A stretch of DNA of 32,617 bases from Thiogranum sp. (GCA_030148915.1 JASBSN010000080.1:1-32617), one strand, 5' to 3'. Counted from the first letter of the stretch, positions 14,412 to 26,989 are shown. Translations and numbers: made by a program. Notes: generated from the sequence alone by a model not told the origin.

Positions 14412-16399
14412 AGCAAGACCAGTTCGACCAGAGCCTTCACTCGTACAGCGCTTGGCGGGCGGAGCTGATCCAGACCGTCGAGCGGTACCAGGCGTGGCTG
14501 GAGACCCATGACCTGGCATCGCCGGAACAGGAGTTCCGTATCTTCGAAGCCATCGATGCGCTACGCCGGGATCGCTTGACGCTGGCCTTCGTGGCGGAGT
14601 TCTCACGCGGCAAAACCGAGCTAATAAATGCGCTGTTTTTCTCCCACTACGGGCAGCGCTTGCTGCCCTCGGAGGCCGGGCGCACCACCATGTGCCCGAC
14701 CGAACTGTTCTTCGACTCGGTCAGTGAGTCCGCCTACATCCATCTGCTGCCGATTGAAACGCGCCTGCAGGATAAAACTATCGCCGAGTTCAAGCTCGAA
14801 CCGATCCATTGGAACCAGATCGCGCTGGATGTGAACGACACCGCCCAGGTCGCCGAAGCGCTGCACCAAGTCATACGCACCCGCCAGGTGTCACTCAAAC
14901 AGGCGCGTGAACTCGGTTTGTACGACGAAAGCAGCGACCCGTATTTTCGCGCTCATCAGAGCACCCCGGCGCAGGTGGAGATCCCGCACTGGCGCCACGC
15001 GCTGATCAGCTTCCCGCATCCGTTTCTCCAGCAGGGCCTGGTGATCCTGGACACCCCGGGACTCAACGCCATGGGCAACGAACCGGAGCTGACGCTCAAC
15101 ATGCTGCCCTGCGCCCAAGCGGTGCTGTTCCTGCTGGCGGCCGACACCGGCGTGACCCGTAGCGACATGGAAATGTGGCAGCACCACGTCCACGCGCTGC
15201 GCGGCCAGGCTGGAAATAATCTGATCGTCGCGCTGAACAAAATCGACACCCTGTGGGACGAACTCAAGGAGCCCGCGCGAGTTAACGCCAGCATCGAGTC
15301 ACAGCGCCTGGCCAGCGCCGAACAACTGCAAGTCGACAGCGCGCGCGTTTTTCCGATCTCGGCGCAAAAGGGGCTGATTGCCAAAATACGTGCCGACGAG
15401 CGCCTGCTTGAGCGCAGCCGGCTGGGCGAGTTGGAAGCTTTTCTGGCGCAGACGGTCCTGCCGCACAAGCGGGAGATTATGCGTGGAAACGTGGTCGTAC
15501 AGATCGGCGCCATGATCGACGAGAACCTGGCCCTGCTCGAAGCCCGCAAGCAGGCGGCCGGGGATCATTTGGCGGAATTGCGTTCGCTGCGTGGCAAGAA
15601 CGCCGATGTGATCGTTCATCTGATGTCCAAGTCGCGCGAGGAACAAGCCGCCTACCTGCGCAATGTGGAAAGTTTTCAGAACAGCCGGCGCCTGCTCCAG
15701 ACTCAGGCCCGCAACATGCTCGAGGCACTGAGTCTGGACAGTGTCGACAAACTGATCAACAAGACCCGCGCAACCATGACCCACAGCTGGACGACCACCG
15801 GCATGAAACGCGCTATGGAAACCTTTTTCGACGGCGCGCGCGATGCCATGGAGCAGGTCAGCGGTCACGCCGAACAGACGCGCATGCTGATTCGCGCCAC
15901 CTATAAGAAATTTCACGAAGAGCACGGCCTACCGCAGCTCGCGCCGAAACAATTTTCCACCGCCTCTTACTCGACGGAACTGGAACGACTCTATCAGGAG
16001 GCAGATGCCTTTCGCCGCAGTCCGGCCACGGCCATGACCGAACAGTCCTTTGTCATCAAGAAATTTTTCATCTCCCTGGTCAGCCACACCCGCAGCCTGT
16101 TTTTCAAGGCCAACCAGGATGCCAACAATTGGCTTAAGGAAGTCATGAACCCGCTGGTGCGCCAGATCAAGGAACACAAGACGACCATGGAAAAACGGCT
16201 CGACACACTGCGCCGTATCAGCGAATCACGCGATACCCTGGACAGTCGCATCAAAGAGCTGGAGGTTGGCTTGCGAGACACACGCCAGCAGCTGGACACG
16301 CTGCGGCAGCTGCGTCACGCGCTCGACTGCAATGTTTCCGCGCCGCCCCCGCCCTCTTCTGAGAGCAAGGCACACTCGAGCAGCGAAGTGGCGGTCTGA
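14408..16399 (+). CDS. Dynamin-like large GTPase
   Basis: This is a 663-residue protein of the bacterial dynamin-like group. The GTPase motifs are in order. G1 is AEFSRGKT at residues 63-70, with Ala where most P-loops have Gly. The switch region has TTMCPTEL at 93-100, G3 is DTPG at 215-218, G4 is NKID at 277-280 and G5 is SAQ at 318-320. The long C-terminal half is helical. It includes a weakly hydrophobic, aromatic patch around residues 545-565 (VIKKFFISLVSHTRSLFFKA) that could touch membrane, and a coiled coil at about 600-645. Such proteins remodel or guard membranes in other bacteria, but I cannot name a role here. It occupies the place between DUF167 and DUF4426 where Pseudomonas has metX-metW. 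The tail ends with a Pro- and Ser-rich stretch. Confidence 0.88.
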   Translation: MKQDQFDQSLHSYSAWRAELIQTVERYQAWLETHDLASPEQEFRIFEAIDALRRDRLTLAFVAEFSRGKTELINALFFSHYGQRLLPSEAGRTTMCPTELFFDSVSESAYIHLLPIETRLQDKTIAEFKLEPIHWNQIALDVNDTAQVAEALHQVIRTRQVSLKQARELGLYDESSDPYFRAHQSTPAQVEIPHWRHALISFPHPFLQQGLVILDTPGLNAMGNEPELTLNMLPCAQAVLFLLAADTGVTRSDMEMWQHHVHALRGQAGNNLIVALNKIDTLWDELKEPARVNASIESQRLASAEQLQVDSARVFPISAQKGLIAKIRADERLLERSRLGELEAFLAQTVLPHKREIMRGNVVVQIGAMIDENLALLEARKQAAGDHLAELRSLRGKNADVIVHLMSKSREEQAAYLRNVESFQNSRRLLQTQARNMLEALSLDSVDKLINKTRATMTHSWTTTGMKRAMETFFDGARDAMEQVSGHAEQTRMLIRATYKKFHEEHGLPQLAPKQFSTASYSTELERLYQEADAFRRSPATAMTEQSFVIKKFFISLVSHTRSLFFKANQDANNWLKEVMNPLVRQIKEHKTTMEKRLDTLRRISESRDTLDSRIKELEVGLRDTRQQLDTLRQLRHALDCNVSAPPPPSSESKAHSSSEVAV

Positions 16400-16416
16400 T
16401 CCGCCCCCGGAGTCTA

Positions 16417-16476
16417 CCAAACGCGCGCCCCCACCCCCGGGCGCAGCGCCGCTGCGCCCGCTCTGCGCGCGTTTGG
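16417..16476. repeat. Nested inverted repeat after the GTPase gene
   Basis: A perfect 12-base outer pair (CCAAACGCGCGC at 16417-16428 and its complement at 16465-16476) encloses a perfect 8-base inner pair (GGGCGCAG at 16439-16446 and CTGCGCCC at 16452-16459). The inner loop is 5 bases. The structure is very G+C rich and could act as a transcription terminator or as an mRNA end stabiliser for the GTPase transcript, although no T run follows it. Confidence 0.6.
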
Positions 16477-16478
16477 GC

Positions 16479-16484
16479 TATAGT
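16479..16484 (+). promoter_or_regulatory. Possible -10 box (TATAGT) before the DUF4426 gene
   Basis: TATAGT matches the -10 consensus at five of six positions and lies 42 bases before the ATG, just after the nested hairpin. There is no recognisable -35 box at the usual distance, because that position lies in the hairpin. Confidence 0.3.
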
Positions 16485-16525
16485 GTTAAGGACTGAACAC
16501 CCGTATCACGACAAGGAGACTGCGG

Positions 16526-16972
16526 ATGCTTAAGAAAACCACGATAGCGTTCTGTTTCAGCCTGCTGGCGGCGCTAAGCGCACCCGTGTTCGCCGAGAAC
16601 TCACAGGATTTCGGCGACTATGTGGTGCACTTCAACGCCCTGAACACCACCTACCTGCCGCCAAGTACCACCCGCGAATATGACATCAGACGCAGCAAGA
16701 ATCGCGGCATGGTGAATATCACCGTGCTGTCCAAGACACTCGGCACCGCCGGCAAGCCGGTGGCTGCACAGGTCGGCGCGGTGGCCAGCAATCTCACCGG
16801 GCAAAAACGCACCATCGATCTGCGTGAAATCCACGAAGGACCGGCCATTTATTATATCGGCGACTTCCCTATCACCAACGAGGAGACACTGCGCTTTCGG
16901 GTTAACGTCACGCCGGAAGGCCAGAAAGACACCTACGAAGTGAACTTCAAACAGCAGTTTTTCACCGAATGA
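16526..16972 (+). CDS. DUF4426 periplasmic protein
   Basis: This 148-residue protein has a clear signal peptide (MLKKTTIAFCFSLLAALSAPVFA, written here as residues 1-23, cleaved before ENSQDF) and a single beta-rich domain of the DUF4426 family. Conserved parts include FGDYVVHFNALNTTYLPPS, the KNRGMVNITVLS stretch and the C-terminal TPEGQKDTYEVNFKQQFF. The family has no known function. In Pseudomonas a member lies in the same neighbourhood, downstream of proC-yggT and metXW. A strong AAGGAG ribosome site precedes the ATG by 8 bases. Its 3' end overlaps the convergent gene by 11 bases. Confidence 0.88.
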   Translation: MLKKTTIAFCFSLLAALSAPVFAENSQDFGDYVVHFNALNTTYLPPSTTREYDIRRSKNRGMVNITVLSKTLGTAGKPVAAQVGAVASNLTGQKRTIDLREIHEGPAIYYIGDFPITNEETLRFRVNVTPEGQKDTYEVNFKQQFFTE

Positions 16973-17648
16973 GCTGCACCAGGGCATAGCCGCCAAAGCC
17001 CATCACCAGCAGACCGGCCAGTCGGCGCAGTCGCGGGTCGCGCGCCTGCGCCGAGAGGCGCTCCGCCACCACCCCCATAGCCAGCAGGTTGGGCAAGGTG
17101 CCCAGGCCGAAACTCAGCAGCAGTGCCGCGCCATACACTGGATCGGCGCTGGACACCGACCACACCAGGACACTGTACACCAGACCGCACGGTAGCCAGC
17201 CCCACACCAGGCCGAGCACAAAAGCCTGAGCCACGCTACGCACCGGCAGAAAACGCCGGCCGAAAGGCTCGATACGTCGCCACACATGCCCCCCGGCCCG
17301 CTCCACCCAAGCCAGCCCGTGCCACCAACCACCCAGATACAAACCCAGGACCAGCATGAACAGTGCAGCGATCACTTGCAGCACGAGTTGCACCTGGTGA
17401 AGGCCGCTCCAGTGGGTAACCAGCCAACCGACACCGCCCATCAGCCCGCCCGCCAGCGTGTAGCTGCTGATCCGCGCCAGATTGTAGGCCAGCAGAAACG
17501 GCCAGCGCGCGCCGCCGCCGGCCGCTCTCGCCGGCAAACCGAAAGACAGGGCGGCGACAATGCCACCGCACATCGCCACGCAGTGCACGCCGCCCAAAAG
17601 CCCGACGATGAACGCCGCCAGCAGGGAAACGTCACTGATCATCGCCAT
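16962..17648 (-). CDS. DsbD/UreH-like membrane protein (annotated as TauE/SafE-type)
   Basis: This 228-residue membrane protein has about six helices. It carries the paired motifs GLLGGVHCVAMCGG near residues 17-30 and WGWLPCGLVYSVL near residue 150. These Cys- and His-containing motifs are typical of the DsbD-like/UreH-like branch that databases often label sulfite exporter. Members have been linked to metal or electron transfer across the membrane, so copper or thiol handling is a better guess than sulfite export. The gene overlaps the 3' end of ampG by 17 bases and is probably co-transcribed with it. No cytochrome oxidase genes, a frequent context for this branch, are present. Confidence 0.8.
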   Translation of the reverse strand: MAMISDVSLLAAFIVGLLGGVHCVAMCGGIVAALSFGLPARAAGGGARWPFLLAYNLARISSYTLAGGLMGGVGWLVTHWSGLHQVQLVLQVIAALFMLVLGLYLGGWWHGLAWVERAGGHVWRRIEPFGRRFLPVRSVAQAFVLGLVWGWLPCGLVYSVLVWSVSSADPVYGAALLLSFGLGTLPNLLAMGVVAERLSAQARDPRLRRLAGLLVMGFGGYALVQLIR

Positions 17649-18864
17649 CCCGGTGCAGCCAGGGGCGAAACCGCTGCAGCAATACCAGCCCCGGGATAGC
17701 GATCAGCGCACAGGCACTGAAAAACACTGTCCAGCCCAGCCATTCGGCAAAATAACCGGTCGGCGCAGCGACGATGACCCGCGGCACACCCATCAGGCTG
17801 CTCAGCAGCGCGTACTGTGTGGCGGTGAACTTTCGATTCGTCAGACTGGCCATGAAAGCGACAAAAGCCGCAGTACCCATACCGGCACTGAGATTTTCGA
17901 AGGCGATAACGCCAGCCAGCCATGGCAGGCTGTAACCGACCTGGGCGAGCAGTGCGAAACCGGCGGTGGACAGCGCTTGCAGAACACCGAAACCCCACAA
18001 GGCACGGTAAATGCCGGTACGCAGGATAATGACGCCACCGACGATGCTGCCAATGATGGTGGCCCAGAAACCAAACAGCTTGACCACCGCGCCGATCTCC
18101 GTCTTGCTGAAACCGATGTCGAGGTAAAACGGCGTGGTCATGTGGCTGGCCATGGTATCGCCGAGCTTGTACAGCAGGATGAACAGCAGAATCAGCAACG
18201 CGTCGGGGCGCCGGAAGTAATCCACGAACGGCTGCACCACGGCCTGCTGCAGGGTCGTCGGACTGCCGGCGTGCGCGTCAGGTTCAGGTGCCAGCAGTGT
18301 GGTCACTATGCCCACCAGCATGAACAGCGCCATAAACTGATAAACCAGGGTAAAGCTGATCAGATCGGCCAGGATCAAGCCACCGCCCGAGGCCAGCAGC
18401 ATGCCCACCCGGTAGCCGTTGACGTACAGCGACGCGCCCAATCCCAGCTCTCTGTCGCTGAGCGCTTCGCGCCGGTAGGCGTCGATAACAATATCCTGGC
18501 TGGCGGAAAAAAATGTCAGCAGCCAGGCAGCCACGGCGACCAACAGCGGGCTGCTCGCCGGTTGCGTCCAGCCCAGCGCCGAGATGCTCACCATCAACAG
18601 CACCTGAATCAGGATCAGCCAGCCGCGCCGTCGACCAAAGAACGGCAGACAGAAACGGTCGACCAATGGCGCCCATAGGAACTTCAGGGTATAGGGCAAA
18701 CCCACCAGCGCGAACAGCCCGATGGTGCCCAGATCGACCCCCTCCTCGGTCATCCATGCCTGCAGCACCGAGCCGGTGAGCAGTAAGGGCAGGCCCGAGG
18801 AAAAGCCCATCAGCAACGCGACCAGCATGCGCCCGGAGAGCAAACTTTTCAGCACCGGGGTCAT
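17632..18864 (-). CDS. ampG: AmpG-family muropeptide transporter
   Basis: AmpG is an inner-membrane permease of the major facilitator family. It brings anhydro-muropeptides released from the cell wall back into the cytoplasm for recycling. The 410-residue protein has about 12 membrane helices. It shows the family stretches FSSGLPLLLTGSVLQAWM, VGLPYTLKFLWAPLVDRF near residues 53-70, and FFSASQDIVIDAYRREAL near residue 118. The second half keeps LGDTMASHMTTPFYLDIGFS. It is shorter than the 491-residue E. coli protein, which has extra C-terminal helices, but matches short AmpG forms. It starts 27 bases after the nuclease gene stop and likely shares its transcript. Confidence 0.93.
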   Translation of the reverse strand: MTPVLKSLLSGRMLVALLMGFSSGLPLLLTGSVLQAWMTEEGVDLGTIGLFALVGLPYTLKFLWAPLVDRFCLPFFGRRRGWLILIQVLLMVSISALGWTQPASSPLLVAVAAWLLTFFSASQDIVIDAYRREALSDRELGLGASLYVNGYRVGMLLASGGGLILADLISFTLVYQFMALFMLVGIVTTLLAPEPDAHAGSPTTLQQAVVQPFVDYFRRPDALLILLFILLYKLGDTMASHMTTPFYLDIGFSKTEIGAVVKLFGFWATIIGSIVGGVIILRTGIYRALWGFGVLQALSTAGFALLAQVGYSLPWLAGVIAFENLSAGMGTAAFVAFMASLTNRKFTATQYALLSSLMGVPRVIVAAPTGYFAEWLGWTVFFSACALIAIPGLVLLQRFRPWLHRDGDDQ

Positions 18865-18891
18865 CGCCGGATCGCCGCCGCGGCGGTCGCC

Positions 18892-19665
18892 TCAGAGCGG
18901 ATAGTCATAGTCCATTATCAGCGGTGCATGATCGGAAAAGCGTTTGTCCTTGTAGATTTTCGCCGCCTTTATGCGCCCGGCGATGCCCGGGGTGACCACC
19001 TGGTAGTCGATGCGCCAGCCGACATTCTTTTCCCAGGCGCGCCCGCGATTCGACCACCAGGTGTACTGGTCGGGGCGCGGGTCAGCGACGCGGAAGGCGT
19101 CGACGAAACCCGCCGGCCCGAACAACTCGTCCATCCACGCACGCTCCTCAGGCAAAAAGCCGGAGTTTTTCTGATTGCTACGCCAGTTCTTCAGATCGAT
19201 CTGCCGATGAGCGATATTCCAGTCACCGCAAATGATGTATTCACGGCGCTTGCGGCGCAACTGGCGCAAATACGGCATGAAGCGCGCCAGCATGTCGAAT
19301 TTGACCTGCTGGCGCGCCTCGCTGGAGGACCCCGACTGCAAATACAACGATATAACACTGAGTTTGCCGAAGCGCACCTCCAGATAGCGTCCCTCCGCAT
19401 CGACGTCGGGCCAGCCCAGGCCCTCGATCACTTTATCCGGCCGGTGGCGGGTATAGATGGCTACTCCACTGTAACCCTTTTTCTCGGCATCGTGGAAATA
19501 GGCTTGAAAGTTACGCGGACGGTAGACCTTGTCCTGCAGTTGCTCCAACTGGCAACGGGTTTCCTGCAAGCAGACCACATCGGCGCGCTGGCGACTCATC
19601 CAGCTGAAAAACCCCTTGCGCGCGGCGGCGCGAATACCGTTGACGTTGACGCTGATAATGCGCAT
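18892..19665 (-). CDS. xthA: Exonuclease III family protein at the crc position
   Basis: This 257-residue protein of the exonuclease/endonuclease/phosphatase superfamily lies divergent from pyrE, where Pseudomonas has crc. Pseudomonas Crc has the same fold but has lost its catalytic residues. Here they are all visible: Asn7-Val-Asn9, Glu35 in CLQETR, Tyr108, Asp148 and Asn150 in CGDWNIAH, Asp220 in WRIDYQ, and Asp245-His246 in FSDHAPL. This predicts an active AP endonuclease / 3'-exonuclease. Overall sequence, including [11 protein letters not shown] and [10 protein letters not shown], is nevertheless close to Crc. I chose the ATG at 19665, which has a GAGGAG site just upstream. A longer frame to 19707 adds 14 residues of no family resemblance. 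Confidence 0.92.
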   Translation of the reverse strand: MRIISVNVNGIRAAARKGFFSWMSRQRADVVCLQETRCQLEQLQDKVYRPRNFQAYFHDAEKKGYSGVAIYTRHRPDKVIEGLGWPDVDAEGRYLEVRFGKLSVISLYLQSGSSSEARQQVKFDMLARFMPYLRQLRRKRREYIICGDWNIAHRQIDLKNWRSNQKNSGFLPEERAWMDELFGPAGFVDAFRVADPRPDQYTWWSNRGRAWEKNVGWRIDYQVVTPGIAGRIKAAKIYKDKRFSDHAPLIMDYDYPL

Positions 19666-19691
19666 GCGTTCTCCTCGTTCAGCTGCGCGTG

Positions 19692-19697
19692 TATCAT
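19692..19697 (+). promoter_or_regulatory. Possible pyrE -10 box (TATCAT)
   Basis: TATCAT matches the -10 consensus at five of six positions and lies 31 bases before the pyrE ATG, in the 62-base divergent gap with the nuclease gene. The -35 position reads TTCTCC, a weak match. Confidence 0.3.
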
Positions 19698-19727
19698 ACC
19701 GGAGCATCGCAACGCAGGTGGATCAAC

Positions 19728-20369
19728 ATGCAGCAGTACAAACAGGACTTTCTCGAATTCGCTATTCAGGCCGGCGTGTTGCGCTTTGGCGAATTCACGC
19801 TCAAATCGGGCCGCGTCAGTCCGTATTTCTTCAACGCCGGCCTGTTCAACACCGGCGGCCAGCTGGCGCGCCTGGGGCGTTTTTATGCCCAAGCCATCGT
19901 CGAGACCGGTGGTGAGTTTGACACCCTCTTCGGTCCGGCCTACAAGGGCATCGCGCTGGCCGCCGCCGCCGGCATCGCGCTGGCCGACCATCACCACCGC
20001 GATCTGCCTTACTGCTTCAACCGCAAAGAGACCAAGGATCACGGCGAAGGCGGTATCCTGGTGGGCGCACCGCTCCAGGGCCGGGTGTTGATCATCGACG
20101 ACGTTATCACCGCCGGTACGGCAATCCGCGAATCGCTGGCGATTATCGCCAACGCGGGCGCCAGAGCCGCCGGCGTGGTGATCGCCCTGGACCGCCAAGA
20201 GCGCGGTCAGGGCGCGCGCTCCGCCATCCAGGAAGTCGAGCGTGATCTGGGCCTGAAAGTGACCAGCATAGTCAGCCTCGCCGAGCTACAGCTGTTTTTG
20301 CAGGGGAAAGACGAATATCGCGGCGCGCTGGAGAGCATTGCCGACTACCGGCGGCAATACGGCGTCTGA
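19728..20369 (+). CDS. pyrE: Orotate phosphoribosyltransferase
   Basis: PyrE transfers phosphoribose from PRPP to orotate, making OMP in pyrimidine synthesis. From the ATG at 19728 the protein has 213 residues, the usual length. It shows [19 protein letters not shown] near residues 20-38, the [13 protein letters not shown] motif near residue 70, [15 protein letters not shown] and the PRPP-binding [17 protein letters not shown] near residue 120. An AGGTGG site lies 8 bases before this ATG; a longer frame from 19689 is less likely. The gene is separate from the pyrR-pyrB cluster. Confidence 0.97.
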   Translation: MQQYKQDFLEFAIQAGVLRFGEFTLKSGRVSPYFFNAGLFNTGGQLARLGRFYAQAIVETGGEFDTLFGPAYKGIALAAAAGIALADHHHRDLPYCFNRKETKDHGEGGILVGAPLQGRVLIIDDVITAGTAIRESLAIIANAGARAAGVVIALDRQERGQGARSAIQEVERDLGLKVTSIVSLAELQLFLQGKDEYRGALESIADYRRQYGV

Positions 20370-20374
20370 GCGCC

Positions 20375-21151
20375 TCAACCGGCCATCAGCCTCGCGCCGA
20401 TCACCAGCGTGATAACTTCGAAGGCGCGCTTGATCCAGCGATTACCCTTACGGATGGCAAGATGAGCCCCGGCGTAGCCCCCCAACAAGGAACCGGCCAG
20501 CAGCGCCGGCAACCACTCCCAGCGGATATCGGCCAACAGTCCCAACATCAAGGCGCCGGTGCCGTTCCAGAAGATCCCCACCAGCACCAGGGTATAGGCG
20601 ACCGCGCCGCGGTAGTCGAGACCGAACCAGCGCACCAGCCACAGGGTCACGAACAAGCCGGTGCCCGAGGTCAGTGAGCCGTTCAGCACCCCGATGACGA
20701 ATAGGCCCAAGCCGCCAACGACATACCCAAAGCGATCGCGGTGTAAGACCGTCTCTTGCTCGCCCAGCCCCGGGTTCAGCCAGGAATACAGGCCAAGACC
20801 GGCGGTAAGCACCCCCAGGGCCATTTCGGCGCTGCGCCCCGGTATCGCCAAAATCAGGTTGGCGCCTACCAGCACACCCGGCAAACCGGTCGCAAGTATA
20901 AATAATGCAAGCTTTTTCTCCAGGCCTCCGTGCCTCAAGTGGCGCAGGGTCGCGCCGATACCCAAGGCAACACTGGCAACTTTATGGGTCGCCAACGCCA
21001 CCACAAACGGCAGACCAAGGAAAATCAGCGCCGGTAATTGAACCAGGCCGGCACCACCCCCGGAAAACGCCGAAAACAGGTTGGCCAGCAGTGAAATGAG
21101 GAACAGCAGCAGCTGATTGAGCGGCTCCATCAGTACAACCCGAACAGACAC
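20375..21151 (-). CDS. TauE/SafE-family membrane permease
   Basis: This 258-residue protein with about eight membrane helices belongs to the TauE/SafE family of anion exporters (sulfite, sulfonate or related substrates). It shows the family's two similar halves: FSAFSGGGAGLVQLPALIFLG near the start and VLNGSLTSGTGLFVTLWLV in the second half. The substrate cannot be told from sequence. The GTG at 21151 is the longest start. An ATG at 21130 would give a 251-residue protein with a more typical N terminus, and neither has a strong ribosome site. It converges on pyrE with only 5 bases between stops and diverges from the DUF4124 gene by 9 bases. Confidence 0.85.
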   Translation of the reverse strand: MSVRVVLMEPLNQLLLFLISLLANLFSAFSGGGAGLVQLPALIFLGLPFVVALATHKVASVALGIGATLRHLRHGGLEKKLALFILATGLPGVLVGANLILAIPGRSAEMALGVLTAGLGLYSWLNPGLGEQETVLHRDRFGYVVGGLGLFVIGVLNGSLTSGTGLFVTLWLVRWFGLDYRGAVAYTLVLVGIFWNGTGALMLGLLADIRWEWLPALLAGSLLGGYAGAHLAIRKGNRWIKRAFEVITLVIGARLMAG

Positions 21152-21160
21152 TTTACCGTC

Positions 21161-21811
21161 ATGATGAATACAAAAACTCTCTACCGCGGTACCCGCCTGG
21201 CGTTAGGTGTCCTGATCGCCCTGTACGCGATCACGACGCAGGCGGGCAAACTCTATAAGTGGGTGGATGAAAAAGGTCAGGTGCGCTACGGCGACAGCAT
21301 ACCACCGCAATACGCACGCCAGAGCAATCAGACCCTGAACGACCAGGGCATTGTAGTGGAGCGCAAGCCGGCGGCCAAAACCCCCGAGCAGCGGGCGGAA
21401 GAAGCGCGCAACAAAGCCGCCGAGGCCGAGGCGCAACGCCTCCGGCGGGAAAAAGCACACCAGGATCGCATCCTGCTCGACACTTTTACCAATGAAGACG
21501 AAATGATCATGACCCGGGAGGGCAAAATCCAGGCAATCGAGGCGGTCATCCGCATCACCAACGGGCGCAGCGAGAAACTCAAGCAACGGCTCACGGAGCT
21601 GAAACAACGCGCGGCCAATCTGGAGCGCGCCGGCAAACCGATTCCCCCGAGTCTGGTCAGCGAGATTTCCGACTCGCGCCACCAGATCGAACAAAATCGC
21701 GCCTACGTGAAAAACCGTCAGAGCGACCAGCAGAACATCCGCCGCAAGTTCGAGGCGGACATTTTGCGTTTCCGGGCATTGAAAACCGCCGAGGCCGCCA
21801 GCGAGCAGTGA
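21161..21811 (+). CDS. DUF4124 domain periplasmic protein
   Basis: This 216-residue protein has a signal peptide ending near TTQAGK and then the short DUF4124 domain, recognisable as LYKWVDEKGQVRYGDSIPP near residues 31-49. The rest is a long, charged helical region (about 65-205) rich in Arg, Glu and Lys that should form coiled coil. The DUF4124 unit is common in gammaproteobacterial envelope proteins of unknown function. Two ATGs in a row (21161, 21164) make the exact start uncertain by one residue. It ends directly at the argB stop on the other strand, with no gap. Confidence 0.85.
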   Translation: MMNTKTLYRGTRLALGVLIALYAITTQAGKLYKWVDEKGQVRYGDSIPPQYARQSNQTLNDQGIVVERKPAAKTPEQRAEEARNKAAEAEAQRLRREKAHQDRILLDTFTNEDEMIMTREGKIQAIEAVIRITNGRSEKLKQRLTELKQRAANLERAGKPIPPSLVSEISDSRHQIEQNRAYVKNRQSDQQNIRRKFEADILRFRALKTAEAASEQ

Positions 21812-25284
<3,473 letters not shown>

Positions 25285-25323
25285 TGTTTCCCCTGCTGCT
25301 GCCCCGGTTGTGTGGTACCGCTC

Positions 25324-25779
25324 TCAGGCCCGGCCAGTGTGACCAAAACCGCCCGCTCCCCGGCTACTATCGACAAAATCCTCAACAACTTCAAACCCCG
25401 CGCGCACTACCGGCACGAACACCATCTGCGCAATCCGCTCCCCGGGTTCGACGCTGAAGGTGCTCTGGCCGCGATTCCAGCAGGAGACGAAAAGCTGTCC
25501 CTGGTAATCCGAGTCGATCAGGCCGACCAGGTTGCCGAGCACAATGCCATGCTTGTGACCGAGCCCCGAGCGCGGCAATAACACGGCCGCCAGGGACGGA
25601 TCGGCAATATGGATGGCGAGGCCGGTCGGCAACAGCTGTGTGTCGCCGGGGGCCAGCGTCAGAGCTTCGTCCAGGCAGGCACGCAGATCCATGCCGGCGG
25701 AACCGCTGGTGGCGTAGGCAGGCAACGGCCAGGTGGTACCGATGCGCCTATCGAGTATTTTCAGTTGAATGCTTTGCAT
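25324..25779 (-). CDS. dut: Deoxyuridine 5'-triphosphate nucleotidohydrolase (dUTPase)
   Basis: Dut splits dUTP to dUMP and pyrophosphate, keeping uracil out of DNA and feeding thymidylate synthesis. From the ATG at 25779 the trimeric-type enzyme has 151 residues. The five motifs are present: [43 protein letters not shown] and the C-terminal arm [16 protein letters not shown] site precedes this ATG. A longer frame to 25833 adds 18 unrelated residues. The 5' end overlaps the coaBC 3' end by 32 bases, so the two are probably translated together. Confidence 0.96.
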   Translation of the reverse strand: MQSIQLKILDRRIGTTWPLPAYATSGSAGMDLRACLDEALTLAPGDTQLLPTGLAIHIADPSLAAVLLPRSGLGHKHGIVLGNLVGLIDSDYQGQLFVSCWNRGQSTFSVEPGERIAQMVFVPVVRAGFEVVEDFVDSSRGAGGFGHTGRA

Positions 25780-26989
25780 GGGGCTCCACAACGTTAAGTG
25801 CCGATAATCGGTAGCGCGCAGCGATCTGCGCAATCAGACGTACCGCGAGGCGGTATTTGGTGTCTTTCTCAAGCTGCAGCTGCCCGCCCTCCCAGACCAG
25901 CAGCAGTGCGTTGTCCTCGGTCTCGAAACCCAGCCCCGGCCCGACCAGATTGGCGACGACCATCGCCACGCCCTTGCTCAGGCGCTTTTTCTGCGCGTTT
26001 TGCCGCAGGTCGCCGGTTTCCGCCGCGAAACCCACACAGAAGGGCGCGGTTGGCAGCGCCGCGACTGCGGCCAGGATGTCCGCCGCCGGCTCCAGTGCCA
26101 ACACCCGGTCGGCGGCCTGTCGTTTGATTTTCGCCGGCGCAACGGTGGCTGGACGATAATCGGCCACGGCCGCCACACTGATAAAAAGGTCGCTCGCGCG
26201 CGCCAGCGGCAGCACCGCTTCGAGCATCTCTTGTGCCGACTCCACCCGCTGCAGCCGCACGCCGGCGGGCGCCGGCAGCACCACCGGACCGCTCACCAAC
26301 TCGACCGTCGCACCCGCCTCGCGGGCTGCCGTCGCCACCGCATAACCCATCTTTCCAGAACTGCGATTGCTCAGATAGCGCACCGGATCCAGCGCTTCGC
26401 GCGTGGGCCCGGCGGTTACCACCACGCGCAGACCGGCGAGCAGTCCGTGCTGAAAAGAATCCGCCAACGCCTGGGCCAGCACTTGCGGTTCCTGCATCCG
26501 CCCCGGGCCGACGTCGCCACAGGCCTGCTCGCCCTCGTCTGGCCCATAAACCTGCACGCCGCGCTCGTGCAGGACTGACACATTGTGCTGTGTGGCCGGG
26601 TGCCGCCACATGGCCTGGTTCATCGCCGGGGCCACCGCCAGTGGCGCCTCGCAAGCCAGGCACACAGCGCCCAGCAGATCGTCGGCGCGGCCTTGCGCCA
26701 GGCGCGCCAGCCGATCGGCGGTGGCGGGGGCGATAAGAATGCGCTCCGCCCAGCGCGCCAGTTCGATATGCTGCATGCCGCTGCGATCATCCGACCACCG
26801 TTGCCAGACCGGTTCGCCGCTCAACGCCTGCAGCGTTCGGGCGCCGATAAACTCGCCCGCGCTGGCCGTCATGACCACGCGCACCTGTGCGCCGGCGCGC
26901 CGCAGCACGCGCACCAACTCGGCGCTTTTGTACGCGGAGACGCCCCCGCAAACGCCGACAAGGATGTGTTTTCCCGAAAGAAATTCCAT
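25748..26989 (-). CDS. coaBC: Bifunctional phosphopantothenoylcysteine decarboxylase / synthetase
   Basis: CoaBC (Dfp) carries out two steps of coenzyme A synthesis, joining cysteine to phosphopantothenate and then decarboxylating the product. The CoaC half (about residues 1-185) is a flavoprotein with [16 protein letters not shown], active-site His74 in [10 protein letters not shown], the PAMNQAMW motif at 121-128 and Cys157 in [10 protein letters not shown]. The CoaB half has [19 protein letters not shown], the [10 protein letters not shown] motif, AKIKRQ and [11 protein letters not shown]. From the ATG at 26989 the length is 413 residues, close to the 406 of E. coli. The frame extends to 27019, but the shorter start fits the family. 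It is the first gene of coaBC-dut-algC-argB. Confidence 0.96.
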   Translation of the reverse strand: MEFLSGKHILVGVCGGVSAYKSAELVRVLRRAGAQVRVVMTASAGEFIGARTLQALSGEPVWQRWSDDRSGMQHIELARWAERILIAPATADRLARLAQGRADDLLGAVCLACEAPLAVAPAMNQAMWRHPATQHNVSVLHERGVQVYGPDEGEQACGDVGPGRMQEPQVLAQALADSFQHGLLAGLRVVVTAGPTREALDPVRYLSNRSSGKMGYAVATAAREAGATVELVSGPVVLPAPAGVRLQRVESAQEMLEAVLPLARASDLFISVAAVADYRPATVAPAKIKRQAADRVLALEPAADILAAVAALPTAPFCVGFAAETGDLRQNAQKKRLSKGVAMVVANLVGPGLGFETEDNALLLVWEGGQLQLEKDTKYRLAVRLIAQIAARYRLSALNVVEPHAKHSTENTR

